NCBI GenBank assembly: GCA_030533445.1
Contig: CM060070.1
Coordinates: 34,402,501 to 34,466,500, forward strand
Length of the DNA: 64,000 nt
Direction: 5' to 3'
Source: Cyprinodon diabolis
Taxonomy: Eukaryota; Chordata; Actinopteri; Cyprinodontiformes; Cyprinodontidae
Part shown: piece by piece, positions 11,101-23,100 of the stretch
Layout of the letters: each line of letters begins with the position of its first letter
How positions within the stretch are numbered: the stretch's first letter is position 1
Notes under the pieces: model-generated
Told to the model about the DNA's origin: nothing
What the model saw: the letters and a program-made list of their open reading frames with translations, nothing else
Database searches by the model: none
Translations under genes and position numbers: made by a program

Positions 11101-14100
11101 ACCTCGGCTGCAGGAGGAGCAGTTTGGTTTTCGTCCTGGATGTGGAACAGTGGACTAGCTCTACACCCTCTGGAGGGTGCTTGAGGGTTCTTGGGAGTTT
11201 GCCCAACCAGTCCACATGTGTTTTGTGGACTTGGAGAAGGCATTCGACCGTGTCCCTCGTGCTGCCCTGTGGGGGGTGCTGGGGGGTGGAGTATGGAGTC
11301 GGGGGCCCTTTATTAGGGGCCATCCGTTCTCTGTACAAGCGGAGCAGAGGTCTGGGTCGCATTGCCGGCATTGAGTTGGACCTTTTCCCAGTGCATGTTG
11401 GACTCCGACAGGGCTGCCCCGCTGTCACCGGTCCTGTTCATAACTTTTATGGACAGGATTTCTAGGCGCAGCCAAGGATCGGAGGGGGTCTGGTTTGTGG
11501 ACCAGTGGATCTCGTCCCTGCTTTATGCGGATGACTTAGTTCTGCTGGCTCCCTCCTGCCAAGACCTACAACGTGCGCTGGGGCGATTCGCAGCCTAGTG
11601 TGAAGTGGCCGGGATGAGAATCAGCTCTTCCAAGACCGAGGCCATGGTTCTCGACCGGAAAAAGGTGGCTGGTCCCCTTCAGGTTGGAGGAGAGTCCCTG
11701 CCTCAAGTGGAGGAGTTCAAGTATCCTGTTCACGAGTGAGGGAAGAATGGAGCGGGAGATCGATAGACGGATCGGTGCGGCTGCTGCAATAATGCGGACG
11801 CTGCACCAGTCTGTCGTGGTGAAGAGAGAGCTGAGCGAAAAGGCAAAGCTCTCAATTTACCGTTTGGTCTATGTTCCTACCCTCACCTATGGTCATGAAA
11901 TCTGGATCATGACCGAAAGAAAGAGATCCCGGATACAAGCGGCTGAAATGAGCTTTCTCCGCAGGGTGGCTGGGCTCTCCCTTAGAGATAGGGTGAGGAG
12001 CTCGGTCATTCGGGAGAGGCTCAGTGTAGAGCCGGTTCTCCTCCACATAGGAGTCAGTTGAGGTGGCTCCGACGTCTTCTTCGGATGCCACCTGGACGCC
12101 TCCCTCGGGAGGTGTTCCAGGCACGTCCCACTGGGAGGAGGCCCAGGGGACGACCCAGGACACGCTAGGGAGACTATGTCTCTCGGCTGGCTTGGGAGCG
12201 CCTAGGGCTTCCCCCAACAGAGCTGGAGGAGGAGTCTGCGGAGAGGGAAGCCTGGGAGTCTCTGCTTAGTCTGCTGCCCCCACGAGCCGGTTCTGGATAA
12301 AGCGGGAGACGACGAGTACGAGTACGAGATTCATGTTCTCCGCTTGCAAAACTAAGAGAACCAAATTCACTCCATAATTTCTCGCCATTTCATCACAAGT
12401 TCCTCAGCGTTCCATTAGAGGTTCCACTGCATTCCATTAGTGGTTCCTCTGCCTTTCATCAGAGGTTCCTTGGCTCCCTGCTGAGGTTAGACCAGGATGA
12501 ACTCTGTTCTTTACCTGCAGACTGATGTTCCCGTATCTGTTCTTCAGCATGGTTACCACCTCGCTGTGGGACAGACCGTCCACCGACTGACCGCCAATGC
12601 TGACGATTCTGTCTCCCACCTGCAGAGAAACACAAAGTCCAAAATAACCAACCTATAAGGAGAAACTTTGGAAGAGCTAAGTCACATCGTTTAATCAAAG
12701 CAGGCGAGCAGGAACCCACATAAAACCTGCAGACAAACAGGTTTCTTAGAACAAATCCGATCCATGGGCTGGCACAGAAAGACACACCATGGACCAATGG
12801 TTCAGCTTCTTAGGTGGAAAACGGGACCCAGCAGTTGGCTGAGATAAGGGTAATGGTGCGGCGGAACTTGTTCTCATAAAGAACAAGAATAACCAGAAGT
12901 ACAATCAAACAGCTGCTTTTGTTTCTCCCAAAGTAACGCCTTCAATCAAAGATGGACTCCCACACCGAAGGAGAATTCAATAGAGATAACAGAAAGTCCA
13001 AGTACTGACAGAAACTCCTGGTCCAACATCCACAGACCAGACCTGAGGAGGAGGGAAAAGGAGGAAGAGCCAGTATCGGAAGGAGACTGCAAAGCCTTTG
13101 GAGTCCATCAGGAGGACGGACTAGAAGGAACCCAGAACCTGAGAGGCCCATTATGGAGGATAAGCCCTCTAAGGAGCGTACAGCTGAGCTCTAAGATGGC
13201 ATGATGACAGGAACTGGCTTCCAGCATGAAGAATTAAAGCCCAGGTTCTACCACTTTACCCAGAAACAAAGATCCAGGCAGTTGAAAAACTCCCCAGATC
13301 AACAGGATGAAAGCAGGAGACCACTAGAACATGCATGGAACCCAACAAGCAAGAAGCTGGAAGAGAGTACAGGAATATCTGTGGAGAGTACAGACAGGAG
13401 CTCCGTTCTGTACTATCCGACCCAGTTCTCTGGACTCACTGGTGATGCTGCTCTGTGGATCTCAGTCCTGGACCTTTCTCAACAGAGCTGAACTTCAACT
13501 TCTCCATCCGATCCTTGGAGCTTCTCTGTTGACCGACTGACAGACTCCACCATGTGAGAACAAGGCCAGAACCAACCCACTACTGAAGAACCAGTCCAGA
13601 AACACAGGCTGCAATGGTTTGGTCCAAACTGCTGAATCAGAGCTCTTCCTCAAATTCAGTGACCTTTGCACTGGAGGGTCAAAGGTGACGTCTCAGCATG
13701 GCATGGCCACAGCGCTGGGATGAGTCCAGTTTCTTAATTGGGTGATCAGCAGGGGAGCAACTAGACCAGCAATGGCTCACCTTCAGCCGTTGCGTCTTCG
13801 CTGCCACGCCGTTGGCTTGAATCATGGCGATGAAGATGGGGATGTCCCCCAGAGGGCTGCCCTTTCCTCCCGCTATGCTCACCCCGAGGGAGTCTCCGGC
13901 ACCCTGGGTGGGTCAGAGGGAGATGGTCTGAGTTCCAATGGGATCACCTTCGGCACCAGAAATTTATTTATTCACATTAAACCAGAGGTTTGCTTTAGAG
14001 AGACACTGTCTGCTGCTCAGTGATTGGACCAAATATTCTATTTAGTCTTTATTTCAAATATATGTCCATCAGATAGAAAGATGTCAATCAGATAGTTTTT

Positions 14101-17100
14101 GATCAGATAGATGGCGACTGGACTGAGATCGATCGGAGAGACGGCTGTCCATTAGAAAGTCTGTATCTGGTTTCTTAAAGGTATAGTGGAGGATTTTCGC
14201 AATTTTTTTTAAAAGACCCACCCTCTTTACTTAAAAAAAAAAGCACATATACATGACCTTGTACCCACTCCTAAGAGGTAAAGCCTATTAAACGCGTGCA
14301 AGAGCATGCACAAGCCCATTTCTCCTCGTGCACGCTCTGTTTAAAAGTTGCTGTTCTCATAGCTCATGACTGGTCTAGTTCTCATCTTTGCAAAGACAAA
14401 ATGAAGTTCCGACTGAGTGAATTATCATCGATCTCCTTAAACTGAATTACATAGCTGAGTATTTTTTTTTTTCCGTTTTGTCCCTTTTCTCACTCTGCCA
14501 AAGATTTGTTTCTTACAATGTAAAAAAAAAAAAAACATCCCCAACAAGATTAGATTTGGAGGCGTAAGATTATAATGTTCATAGATTTAATTCCTTATTC
14601 TTAGTGCTTAGCCTTAAAATATTGTCTTAATTCCAGAAATCTTAAGTTGTCTCTGCATGGACAGATGATCTAAATTGTTTTGAGGATCTATTTTCATCCA
14701 ATGGTTTTTATTTAGTGTTTAGATAATCTTTTTTGCAGTGTTGGATGGTTCTGTACTGGTTTGATTTGTTTAGACCGAGTTCAAGACTGATTCGGTGAGT
14801 TCACTGATTCACTAAAATATCTTGGAAGCTGTTGTTGCCTCTTTCTGGCAAACTGACACTTATAGGTTTGGGTTAGAATTGGATTCAGACCCATTTGTGA
14901 CAGAGTTATAGGCATTATTTCAGCAAAGTGTTTATTGTAAACTGGTCTAAACTGGGATTGGTTGGAACAATTAGATTATAAGTTGATGCATGGTTGCTAT
15001 AAAACGTCTCCAGGTAAAGGTCCATCCCTTCAGTGTCTGTTGAACATCATTTCAACCGGACCAGGTAGAGCTTGTCTTCAACCAGATGCTTTTTGGACGG
15101 TTTTTGTTTTACAGAAGCTGCAGATGATCTAAATGCTGCTAATGTTCTTCATCCTGTTAATGCCACACCACTGTAGAGAGCTGTGATCCAATCAGAGAGC
15201 AGCAAACTTAACACTGGATGCGTCGCCTCAGAGCTGGTTCTGGATTAAAACTCTGTTGATGACTAAGGTAAACAGAACTGCAGATGTTACAGAACAGGTT
15301 CTGGTTCTGAAGCAGTTGTTCTACAGACTGTAGGGGATGAAAAAGGGCAGGATAACAGATCTGTGTGTGAGACGATGTTACCCTGGTGATCTCCACGGTC
15401 CGGAGCCCCGCCTCCAGCCCTGGCGCTCCATCTCTACCTGAGCTGCTTTCAGAACTGGAAGTGATGTCACTGCTGGCCTTGCTGCAGTCAAGCGGCTCCG
15501 TGGTTGTGGGGGGGTCAGGTGAGATGGTTGTCTGTGGGAGGGGCGGAGCCACAACCCCCGAGGAGCTGCTGCTGCTGAGGTGACTCATCTGAAAGGAAAA
15601 CAGAAACATTTAGATTCTCACTGTGATTCTGAAGAACCAGACAGAAAACCATCTTCTGTCTCTGGATGTTCTGGTCTTCACATGTTCAGGTTTCCACTGC
15701 AGCTTGATTTTCATCCTCTCTCTTGAAGTGAATCCACACTACAGGATGAAGCCTGAACTTCTGCAGAACTGTTCCAAAAATTCTCCAAACCTCCACCCCA
15801 GTCTTAGAATCGAGGGTCATGCTGGATTTAGCTCCATATCTCTCCCTTCAGCTGTGACCAGCTTCACTGTCCCACACCATTACGCTGCCACCACCTTGTC
15901 TCACTGTGAGGCGCTGTGTACCTCAGAGCTGCTGATTTCTGCGGCTCCTCCAGAGTAACCATTGTCTCTGATTAATGGTCTCATCCAGCCTCGTTCCACT
16001 GGATTTGTTCACGGTAACAGAGAACCAGGGAGATTAACAAACGGTTCTGCTTCAGATCAGTCTGTGTTTTTAAGGCAAGTCCAGTTTCTGTTTCATCGCA
16101 AGATTTAGAAAGGTTACAAGAATGTGAGTATCTTTGGAAAGGAACCATGAAAACAGAAGAACTTCAAAGCAAGGGACAAACTGACCAAAATGCTCAAACT
16201 GGACCAAGAAACGAAGAGCAGATATTTCCCTGGACAGACCTCCAGTTCCAGCCATGACAATGGTACCAGTTCTGATCTAGATACAGGAACCCACCTGGCT
16301 CCCCTTAAAGGTCAGTTTAGATGGGATCCATGAAGCAGCTTTCAGCCGGCCAAGCTCCAACTGGACCGGCTTACGGGTACACTGCAGAACACAGAGAAGA
16401 GAGGAGATCAGAACCACAAAAACTTCATGCAGAATTTTCCCTAAAGCACCATCACAACTGGCTGTACTGGAACAAATGGACCTCCTCTCTGTGAAATCAC
16501 TGGATTATTAGCAGCTTATGGAGCTAAGGGCATTTGGTCCATGAAGCTTAGCTGTGGGATGCTTCGACAGAGGTCTCAAAAACACTGCCCCCTACAGTCT
16601 GCTGATGCGATGCCACTGGGTCAGAGCCATCTGCCAAAAAGGCCCGCACACAATAAACATTCAAACAAAGTGTTTATTTAAAACACACAAACATAAAGTA
16701 TTCTCCGTGCTAATTTTTAAGGTTTTAAGGGTGCAGATTTGGAACAATGAGAACCCAAACTCACATACACAGTGCTTGCTCATCCACTGTGCACTTATAG
16801 CTTGTTTTCCAGCACCAAAAGCCGCTGCTGTAACCTTTCAGCATGGAAAGTCACTATTGGCTGTCCTAAAATTCACCAGAAGTTGCTAAATGATGTAATC
16901 GCCTAATTTGCATATTCTGTAGTGCTTTGGTCCAGCCATAGGAGAGAGGAATGTCAAAGATGGCAAGTAAGTGATTAAAAACACTCTTATTAACTGTATA
17001 AAAAAAAAATCAAGTATAAAATAATTTACCTGAACCAAACCAACATGAATCAATCTTTTTATGATATCAAATTTGACTTAAATGCATTTAGCAGAGGCAC

Positions 17101-20100
17101 AGTGAATGAGGCTGTGTATAACTTAAATGCAGGGATATCCAACAGTCGTCTCTTTCATTACTTCCTTATTTTATAAACAAAATGATAAAGAAAGGAAAAA
17201 ATCTTTAACAGTAGCTGAAACTAATTGTTAATGTAAATGTTAAACTATAAACCAGAGTTCATTCAAGCCTCACTTTCTTCAATATAAAGAGTGAAGCTAA
17301 CGTTAGCTTAGCTCATCTGTTGGTCCAAATTTAATTAGTCCATCATAGTTTAAGCATGTTGTATGGGAGCAATATTGTTGCACAATTATTTGCAAATGTG
17401 TGTGGAGAGTTGTGTGTCTGTATCTAGATTAGCGTGTGTGGATTTGAAAATGTGTGAGGAGATTCGTATGTACGAGTATCTGCAAATGTGTCTAATTGAT
17501 TTGCGATTGTGTAAAATAATTCACAAATCTGGTCTAAACTGGGATTAGTTTGGACCAATTGGATTACAATTTTTTCAAGAAAAGCCAGCGCCATCACACC
17601 CGACTTAAATACTGAGGGCGCCTGTTGTTATAGCTCATTGACAACACTAGGAGGTATTTCATGATTCAGATATCAATAGACATAGTTTTGACTATCGTAA
17701 TTTTCGGACTATAAGCCGCGACTTTTTCCCCATTTTTCAACCTTTTGGCTTATATAACAATGCGGCTTATCTATGGAATTTTACAGCTAACGGCCACTAG
17801 GGTAATACCTAAATCCATGGATTTTACCATCCAGCATGTTGAGGTCACATTTGCTTCAACACACAAGTACGGTAGCCAGGCGCGCGGGAATGCGGAGGTC
17901 CTCCGGAAGCAGACTTCTACCGCGAGTGGTACGAGACAGAATGACAGCGAGAAAGACGGACATTGCAAGCGCAAGACAGTTTGTGTGACACCCTCATTAT
18001 GGAAAACAAATGTACCGGTAAATAAATGGGGAGCTTCTATTGCACAAAATTGTAACAGTTAACGTCTACAAATATGCTAATTATTGAAATGTTAATAAAT
18101 AGGAGCTTCTCCAAACAAATGCCTCTTTCCCGACAATCCTCTCTGTGCAAGAACCATATTAAACATAAAAAACCTGAGGCTTATAGTCCGGTGCGGCTTG
18201 TGTATGTAAAAGTCGTGCAATTTAGCTTCTGTGGCTTATATTCAGGTGCGGCTTATAGTCGGTAGTCAAAATTAACTGAGATATATTGATTATAATTCCA
18301 GAAGTGTGAAACCTTAAATTATAAATCAGGCGATGCCATTTGAGATATCTCAGAAGGCGTTTTGACTCCAAAATGTGATTGATTGATATCTTGAATTGTT
18401 AGTTTTACTAGTCATAATATAATTTCAGATATCTTATCACTCAGGGTATTAAAAATGTTGTTTTTCCAAGGTAAAACATTTTCTTTGATATCGTAGAAAT
18501 AATTACGGATGGTCAGAAGAAGCTGATTCTATGATAAACGCTCAGTGCAGCAAATAAAGATATTACACATACGAATCCTCTCTATGCATTTGCAGATCTA
18601 AGACGGCAGAAGTGTAGCAAAAATCACGTGTGTAAAGAGAGCCAACCGAGAGACTGCTTAACTTGTAACCAATGATTTGTCTGTATTTCTGGGTGTTGAA
18701 GCAAAAACATGTTAGACTTAAGTGAGTGTGTGTTTACAGACTGATCTACACATTTTTATATCTTAACACACATTTGTGGATCTGAATACAGATTTGTGGA
18801 TTTTTTTACACATTTAAAAATCAATTAGACACATTTGGAGATACTCGTACAGACAGACATTTTCAAATCCCACTGCACACACACAAATCTAGATAGAGAC
18901 ACACAACTCTCCGCACACATTGGCAAAAAAATTTGCACCCATAATGTTGCTTAAACTGTCAGAACACATTAATGACTGTGATTACCCAAGTTATGTAATA
19001 ATGACCTCACTTAACCAATTTTTAACAGATATTAACCTGAAGAGATTTTGCTAACGTTACGAGCCACAACCAGGAAGAAAAAACAGTGCAGTCTCAGAGA
19101 ACAGTAGCCAATCAGAGGTTGTTTACTTTCCCCAGTGGTTACAACCCTCAAAGCAAAGTGACAAAAGTTGACATGAGAGTACAGAAACAAATGCACATAC
19201 AATTATCAAGGGACAATGCACCCTATGTGAGATACTGGGGCCATGTTCAAAATGGAGAGTAGTTTTCATTTTTTATAGATAAAACTGCTTCTTTGAGTAT
19301 TTATTGTGTTTGTGCCCTTTTGGCAGAGTTCTGACTCCATACTGGTGCTGCATAGGGGACCCATTCTAACTGCAGCGATGGTGCTGCCACTTCCTGCCAG
19401 CCCACCTTCAACATGGCGGCAACTGCTTCCTGGGAGGCTTGGCGCGTCTCCTCTCCGTTCACAGACAGAATCTGGTCTCCTTGCATCAGGCGTCCGTCCA
19501 GCTCAGCAGCGCCACCTCTGACCACCTCTGAGATGAACACCCCACTCCCGCTCCTGATTCACACACAGACATTTTGGGACTGGTTAATCGGACCAGAGCA
19601 TTTTAGAACCTCTATGGATCAGAATGAAGGTGAGCACAAAGAGTTCTGTGGATCATTGGCCCCGCCTGCTCCACACTCTGGCAGGATCCAGAACGTTTTG
19701 GGTTTGCATATCTTGACCAGAACCATCGTCTGCAGAGGTGGTGAAAGAAAGAATGAAGAAGTCTAACCTCTTCCCGACGATGCTGAAGCCCAGTCCTCTG
19801 CCGCTCTTCTTCTGCAGTTCTACGTTAAACACATCCAGGTTCTCCTCCTCTCTGTACTGGGCTTCATCTCTCAGAACCGTCAGCCGGACCTTTGCCGGCG
19901 TCTGGCGCAGGGCGGCGATAGCCTCTTCGTGTGACGCGCCGCGCAGATCCACGCCATTTACCTGAATGCAAACAGAACCAAGCATCAGCTGTGTTAGTGC
20001 AGCAGAACCACCAGCAGCACAACAGCAACCACGGTACCTCCAGAATCTGGTCTCCGGCCCACAGCCGACCGTCTCTGGCTGCTGCCCCTTCCTCATAGAC

Positions 20101-23100
20101 CTCATGGATCAGGATGGCGTCCTGAAGGAGAAATCCTGACCCGTTTGTAATCAAGTGGTTCTGATTGAACTGATCCATCAGAATTGATCCAAACATGGAG
20201 TTGGCATCTCTGTTACCAGCTGTGTGTCCCGTCCTCCCACTATGCTGAGTCCCAGTCCAGACCGACCTTTGCAGATCTCCAGAACGGTTTCCTGACCCGG
20301 AATCACCACGCAGCAGGACGGGTCTGAGGAGGAGGAGGAGTTTAGATCCACAGCAGCAGCTGAGGAAGGTATGATTCAGCACATTGGTTGTACCTCTGTT
20401 AGTGGCGTGGACATCGGCGCTGATCAGAGGAGGAGAAGCCGCTGGAGCTTTGCTGGAGCTGCTGCTGGACCTGCAGGACTGGACCCAGATCAGATCAGAT
20501 CAATACCTGGGCTTTGTTCAACTGTACCAGAACCAAGCCCTGGCTTTGAGAGAACCTGTCCTCTGGAACATTTACTGTAGGCTTCCTCTGCATATCTAAC
20601 AGCCGAAGACTCATTAACCCAGAAAAATTCTGAATGAGACCCTGTCCATCTTTAACAGAAGCTATGAGCTTCATCATTTTAAACATCAGCTGGTTCTTTG
20701 GGTCAGACCAGAACGTCCTCAGTACCACCAAATTGTCATGGGAAAAAAGTATTCAACTATTCACCCCAGTTATATAAACGGAGATCGATAGATTTCACTC
20801 AGTCGGCATTTTTTTTTATATCTTTGCAAAGAGAGAACAGTTCATCATACGTCCCTTATTGCAGAGTAATCAGCCCAGTTCTGATCTGGACAGAGTGTGT
20901 TCTCCTTAATTATCATAATGGAAAGTAGTCAGAGTCAAAACAACTTGTAGACACTTTGGTTGAACGGTAAAATGTTATGAATAAACCTTGAGAAATAATC
21001 TGGTTTGTTATGGGAATGAGGTATGTCTTGTCTACACACACACTTATGCAGGGGAATTGTGTGGCCTTGCAGGTGACAGATTGAGTGAAAACTTTTATAG
21101 TGAGTAAAAAGCATAAATCAATATATGACATAAGAGAAATTTCAATTTTCCAACCACAGTTTCACCCTTTCGATTATAAAAGGATATTATGCTTGTGTAA
21201 TCGATAATAAAAAAGCAACGTTAGTAAATATATGTAAAGAAAACTAAGAAACTAAAATTGGTAACTATTAGGGGTGGACTGGTTCACAAAATCCATGGTT
21301 CGGTTGGGTTCACGGTTTCTTGGTCACGGTTTTCGGTTCGGTATATGTTGATTTTTACCCCAAAATCCCATAAAAATGAATGAAATTAATAAAAAATCCA
21401 AAAAAATTCATGAATTGTAATTATTTTTAATGATCCGCAGAAACCCTGGATCATTTCTGCATGTTTTGCTCCTTTGAATTTAATCATCTCGCGCATGCTC
21501 TCTACGATCTCCAAGGAACTCAGAGTGGACGGGAGCCACAGTGGAGGCTGTAGGCGGTCTGGAGCGCAGCGGAGCGGAGCGCTGACGGAGTATGAGGGAT
21601 TTTGGGGTTAGCATGACATGTTGGTCATGTTGCTGTTAGCATAAACAAAAAGTGTTGCACAATGCTAGCACACTGTTGCACTTTTATCCACAACTTTCTT
21701 TCCGCCGTCATCGTAGGTCACTCTAAATGCAAAGCGGTCCCATACAGCAGACCTATAAAGTGCTGCTGGCGCGTCTTCCAACTCCTGTTCTTTCCCACTC
21801 GCCAGTCCGACACAATTCTCCACAACTGATTTTTTTCCCTGCTACACCTGGCTAATCTGCTTCGCTTCTTCTTCGTCTTGTTTACTACTGGTGGTTGGCT
21901 TTGGTCGCAGTACCGCCACCTTCCGCTCTGGAGTGTAAACGCTTCGCCCATGAGAAAAGGAGCAGCGCATGAACCGAACGCAACATACGCGAACTGAACC
22001 GAGACAGTCGCCCTTAACGGTTTTCATAAACCGTTCCATCCCTAGTAACTATATATATATAAATATAAATAAATATATATATGTGTGTGTGTATCAAAAA
22101 TGCACACCTGCAGTCAATGTTTAATGATTATAATAGATAAGAAAAATACATCAGAATGTGTCGACCAGTTGATGCTCTGTCTGTGCCACATGCAGGTTCT
22201 TGAACTCCATCCAGCTCTGGTTCTGATCATAAATTTCTCTTTCTAGATATTAGAAGCTATTTTGGCCCTAATGATTCTGTAAAGTTCAGTTTAGTTTTAT
22301 TTCAGGTCTCTTTAGTCATACTTTTCACTCCAACTGTTGGTGGCGTTAAATCTACAGGAATTGCAATATTTGGGCATATTTCTTCACTACATGGCTAAGT
22401 TTACAGAATTGAAAAGGTTAAAGTTCTGTCAGTAGTTAAAACAGTTAAAAACAAAAAACGGAACCCTCCTCAGAACCGTTGAGACTGACAGTTTCAAGTG
22501 AACTTTGTTTAGAAGTACATGATCAGGTTGAGATCAAGGGCCCGGTTCTGCATGTTGGAATGTTTGGTTCTGTTTGTTATTTTCAGGATGGATCTTTTTT
22601 TTTTTATGTGGAGGACATCTGGTTCTGAAACAATGATTTTCAGACAGAGACAGAAATAAAGCCTGTATGTTATGCGTTTACCTGAATCTCCGGCTGCACC
22701 TTTGGAGCCTGCAGCTCATGTTCTAGAGCCTCTGCAGCTTTGAGCCTCTGCAGGAGCAAAGATAGATGAGATTGGGTCAAGGAGAACCCGTCCTGTCTGA
22801 TTGGTTCAGCAGGAGCAGGTCTGTGGAATATTAACACTGAGGGGAGGTGGTCCCTTCTTCATAACCTGGTTCCTCTAATGCCTTGAAACATCATTAAATT
22901 TGTCTGCAGGACTTCATTCAGACTCTAACCTGCGTCTTACTGAAGGCTTCGGAGTTTCTCTGAACCTTCTTGAGTGTATCTCCCTCTGTCAGCCTCCTGG
23001 AGGCGCCGTTGCTACTACTGGTTCCGTCGTTCCGAAGAACCTCATCAGTCAGGGTCTCCTCCTGTTCAGAGGACCACGGTAAAGTTCACAGCACTCTGAC

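Larger units (their letters stand above)
8671..12514. other. patj intron holding a LINE
   Basis: Most of this intron is the LINE at 9262-12326. The remaining sequence (8671-9249 and 12339-12514) shows nothing recognisable apart from a T-run near 9200. Confidence 0.7.
16382..19405. other. patj intron with a nested palindromic element
   Basis: About 3 kb. The middle (17350-18950) is a large inverted repeat with a second element inside it. The outer parts (16545-17340 and 18950-19260) are AT-rich and may belong to the same or an older transposon, but I could not define their ends. Confidence 0.55.

Noticed and set aside
13201..13540. Coding exon in the intron between 12620 and 13780
   Set aside because: Open frames exist on the plus strand, but there is no family similarity and no suitable splice phase.
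20556..20587. 32-nt microexon of patj
   Set aside because: Phase fits, but the donor is weak (GTTCTC), and the outer acceptor of the exon at 20394 makes it unnecessary.
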